A stretch of DNA of 64,000 nt, taken from positions 152,247,898-152,311,897 of the forward strand of contig RSEF01000001.1 in NCBI GenBank assembly GCA_003993805.1. The letters are read 5' to 3'. The translations under genes and the position numbers were made by a program. The first letter of the stretch is position 1. Each line of letters opens with the position of its first letter. A model generated the notes under the pieces. It made no database searches. It saw nothing but the letters and a program-made list of their open reading frames with translations, and had not been told where the DNA came from. The DNA is from Himantopus leucocephalus (Eukaryota; Chordata; Aves; Charadriiformes; Recurvirostridae). Below, piece by piece: positions 61,411-64,000 of the stretch.

Positions 61411-64000
61411 GATTGACTTTCATCGAGAAATCAGGGCAAAGTAACCGCAAGGTGTCAAGTTTCCATACCACATCCAACCCTGGCTAATACACTCCTTAAT
61501 GTCTTGGCTGGGGTAAGGGAAAAGCTGTTGCAGCAAAATGGCACGGTGTTATTTCTATTAGTCAAGGTGGGAGAGGAGAGGGAGAATTTCAGACAGATTT
61601 AAACAAGCGAGGTGGACTGGCGATATTCCAGCACTGATTGAATAATGCTATTGAAAGAAAAAAAAAAAGATTAATTATGCCCACTATACAAATGGATTTG
61701 TTGACAGTTAGTTCATTTGTGTTAAAAAATATCTAGTGTCAATAATTGCCCTGTGGTTATTTCAATGTTTGTACAGTGATGTCTGCAAGCACCTGTGGCA
61801 TACCCGGTGCAACACTGCCCAACCCATACCTAAGAGGATTTTGTTGGGGTTCAGCAGACAGCCAAGAAGATGATTATGGTCCAAAGCAAGAGTTTTCCAT
61901 GACACCGGGTCCTCCATATGTCTATGATCTCTTCCTTAGCAATACTGTAAGATAAACACGTCTTTCATCAGAAACTTGGTTAGCGCTGTTCTAGTGTGAA
62001 GGAGATAAAAAAGCAGAATCACCCCTCACCAACTGGATATCATGAGTTGATCTGCACCTGTATTTTTGTTGCATCGGCTTGCAAGAATACTTGAGTACCA
62101 CGTACAACACTATTACGCAAGGCAAGGTTTGTGGGGAGAACACAGCAGACAAGTTTTCAGGCACACATAAACCTGCCCGTCCCCTTAGCCAAAGGGGGCT
62201 GTGACCACACCACTGCAGTTAGCATTCAAGGTTCAGTAGCAGAGTTCACTGGTCTCACCCGTGCTGCCTGTGGGCACTTCCCTGAAGACTGCACTCACTG
62301 CTGTCACCACCGGCCTTGGGAAATGGTGGGACTAAACCCCACAAATATGTTGGTTTTGGGCATGCCGGCTGCATTAGGTCCCACCCATTACAGATAAGGA
62401 GGCGACTCCACACCACAAGCAGGGAGCCCTCACACTGATGATGGATGGGTGGCCAGGTCAAGGAAGCTGGGAGATGGAGTTTGAACGTCAAGATCTTCAG
62501 AGCGGTACAGAAATGGCCAAAGGGTGAAGGATTGTGCCACACAGAAACGCGTGTGCGGTCAGGGCTGTGGCTCATGTTTTGGACAGTCAGGGGAGCCATC
62601 TTCTGCTGCCTAAAGAGGGCAATTCTTACCTGTTGTGAACTTTTCATACAGCTTGAAGTGAGCTGGCTTTGAGCCCCGCTCTGCCTACGTGTGCCTCACA
62701 CCGGTGTGAAGTTACTTTTCAGCACATATTCCTGTTTCGCCAATTGACTTCTTGGATTGGAGCTAATACGTGTTGTCTTTAGGACCCACGCTGCTCTTGT
62801 ACTTAACTGCACAGATTTCTTGGGCTCCCTGGGGGCAGGTCCTGCCCGCAGCGCTCTGCGACTTCGGCAGGGGAAGAGCATCCCTTATTTTTGTTGTTGT
62901 TGTTAAAGTCTGGCTGGGGTGCTTCCGACTGCCTGTCTCTAGGCTGCGGCGTATGAGAGAGCAAACGCGGTGATGGGTAAAGAGATGCGCAGAACAAGCT
63001 GGAGGGAAGAAGATCAGGCCAAAACGCGATGCAAATGCTGAGCAAAGGAAGACATGCAGATGGCAGAAAATAGGAGTTGTGGGAAAGGCGAGAGGTGGGT
63101 TGGCTTTGGTTTAGCTTTGATGAAAAATGGTCTGGCTCACTGCTAACCCAGATCACCGCCTGCAGCGGGAAGGATGAATGGGCAATTTTCAGTAAAAGCG
63201 ATGTTGGGTGAGCTGATCTGGTGTGTAGCGTCAGGAGGTCTAAAACCAAGTGGAGTTGAACAGCCCCGGTGCAGTAAAACCATCCTTCCTGCAAAAGGGC
63301 TGGGGCTGGGGCCAGCTGCCCCCCCCGGCCCCCGGCAGAGGTGTGCTCGTGGGGTGTGCGGGGAGGTGGACCGCAAACTGGAGGGATGCGTACGGTGACC
63401 TGAGCTGGGAGGCGCCCAAAGCCCAGTGTTACCTTTTCCCCCCTCTATACTGAATATACAGGGGGATTATTGAGAATTGGAGAGGGTCCAGCAGTTCTTT
63501 AAGCCCACTTCGCACTTCTTTTTATCGCTCTTCTGGCACAGCTGCTTTGCACTCCTCTTTGTCAAGGGGTCCTGGCTCCTGAACCTCCCCAGATGCTTGC
63601 TCACCACTGCTGCAGCTGGTTCCTCTAAAACCCCCGACGGTCTCTGCACTGTTAATTCTCCGTGTCGTGGGACAGCCGATGCGCTCTCCCATTTTTGCCA
63701 ATTCCATTTCACTTTACTTTCTAATCACCCGGACAAACCTGTCTCTCTATCTGCCTACAATCACTGGATTCCCCATTCTCTTGATCACACCTGCCTGTCA
63801 GTTGTCCAAAAAGATTACGTACGCCTTGAATTTTCCACTTACTTTAATAAATGAATGATTGCAGCGTTATATAACTTGTTTATGTTTGGCTTGTGTAGTG
63901 ATGGTTTGGATTTTGGCTATTCTATAGCATTACATTAATTTACTAAGCACAAAGCAACCGCGTAAAAAGCTAGCAAGGCCAAAAAATGAATGACTGGAAA

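Larger units (their letters stand above)
57400..64000. other. Sequence upstream of DHRSX, no gene recognised
   Basis: Beyond the CpG island the sequence becomes ordinary noncoding DNA. It holds one single-N duplication scar (57,634-57,658), an ancient CR1 fragment (about 61,262-61,410), a possible ancient amniote repeat (about 59,880-60,010), and a short TTG run (about 62,888-62,903). In humans CD99 lies further upstream in the opposite orientation; I looked for its exons and found none. Confidence 0.6.

Noticed and set aside
57400..64000. Exons of CD99, expected upstream of DHRSX by synteny
   Set aside because: No segment resembling its signal peptide, acidic repeats or transmembrane region was seen. 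It may lie beyond the window.

Overview
This window reads as nuclear genomic DNA from a bird, given as a draft assembly. The bird call rests on CR1 retrotransposon 3' ends of avian type, older CR1 copies of the kind shared with turtles and crocodilians, long introns, moderate GC with one strong CpG island, and no bacterial gene organisation. Two protein-coding genes can be supported. Both belong to the block that in humans lies in pseudoautosomal region 1: DHRSX (a short-chain dehydrogenase/reductase acting on polyprenol/dolichol) and ZBED1 (DREF, a domesticated hAT transposase acting as a DNA-binding transcription factor).

Layout from right to left, the direction of transcription on the minus strand. 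Positions 57,400-64,000 are sequence upstream of DHRSX with no gene I can support. Positions 55,600-57,400 are a CpG island that carries the promoter and DHRSX exon 1 (56,611-56,722). Intron 1 of DHRSX is about 38 kb and contains the whole single-exon ZBED1 coding sequence (46,945-49,032) on the same strand, followed by ancient DNA-transposon and palindromic repeat fossils. DHRSX exon 2, with the NAD(P)-binding TGxxxGIG motif, is at 18,508-18,615. DHRSX exon 3 (4,523-4,591) is intact and in the correct splice phase but lies on the plus strand, opposite to exons 1 and 2. A 100-N scaffold gap at 11,510-11,609 separates it from exon 2. The simplest reading is that the contig ending at 11,509 was scaffolded backwards; a real inversion would break the gene. 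Exons 4 onward were not found.

The assembly has two kinds of gaps. Three 100-N gaps (11,510; 32,773; 55,895) are scaffold joins: the second falls inside a CR1 element and the third inside the CpG island. Seven single Ns also occur. Six sit exactly between two near-identical copies of the same sequence (12 to about 140 bp). These look like unmerged contig overlaps or split haplotypes, not real tandem duplications.

Everything else is intronic or intergenic: CR1 fragments, simple repeats, a diverged inverted-repeat pair of an unidentified dispersed element (6,454-6,680 and 8,581-8,803), and a few exon-like or GC-rich stretches recorded as low-confidence leads. I found no convincing evidence for a new multi-gene system. 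The most useful results are the exon 3 orientation conflict, the nested DHRSX/ZBED1 arrangement with its probable shared promoter, and the apparently complete acidic triad in this ZBED1.
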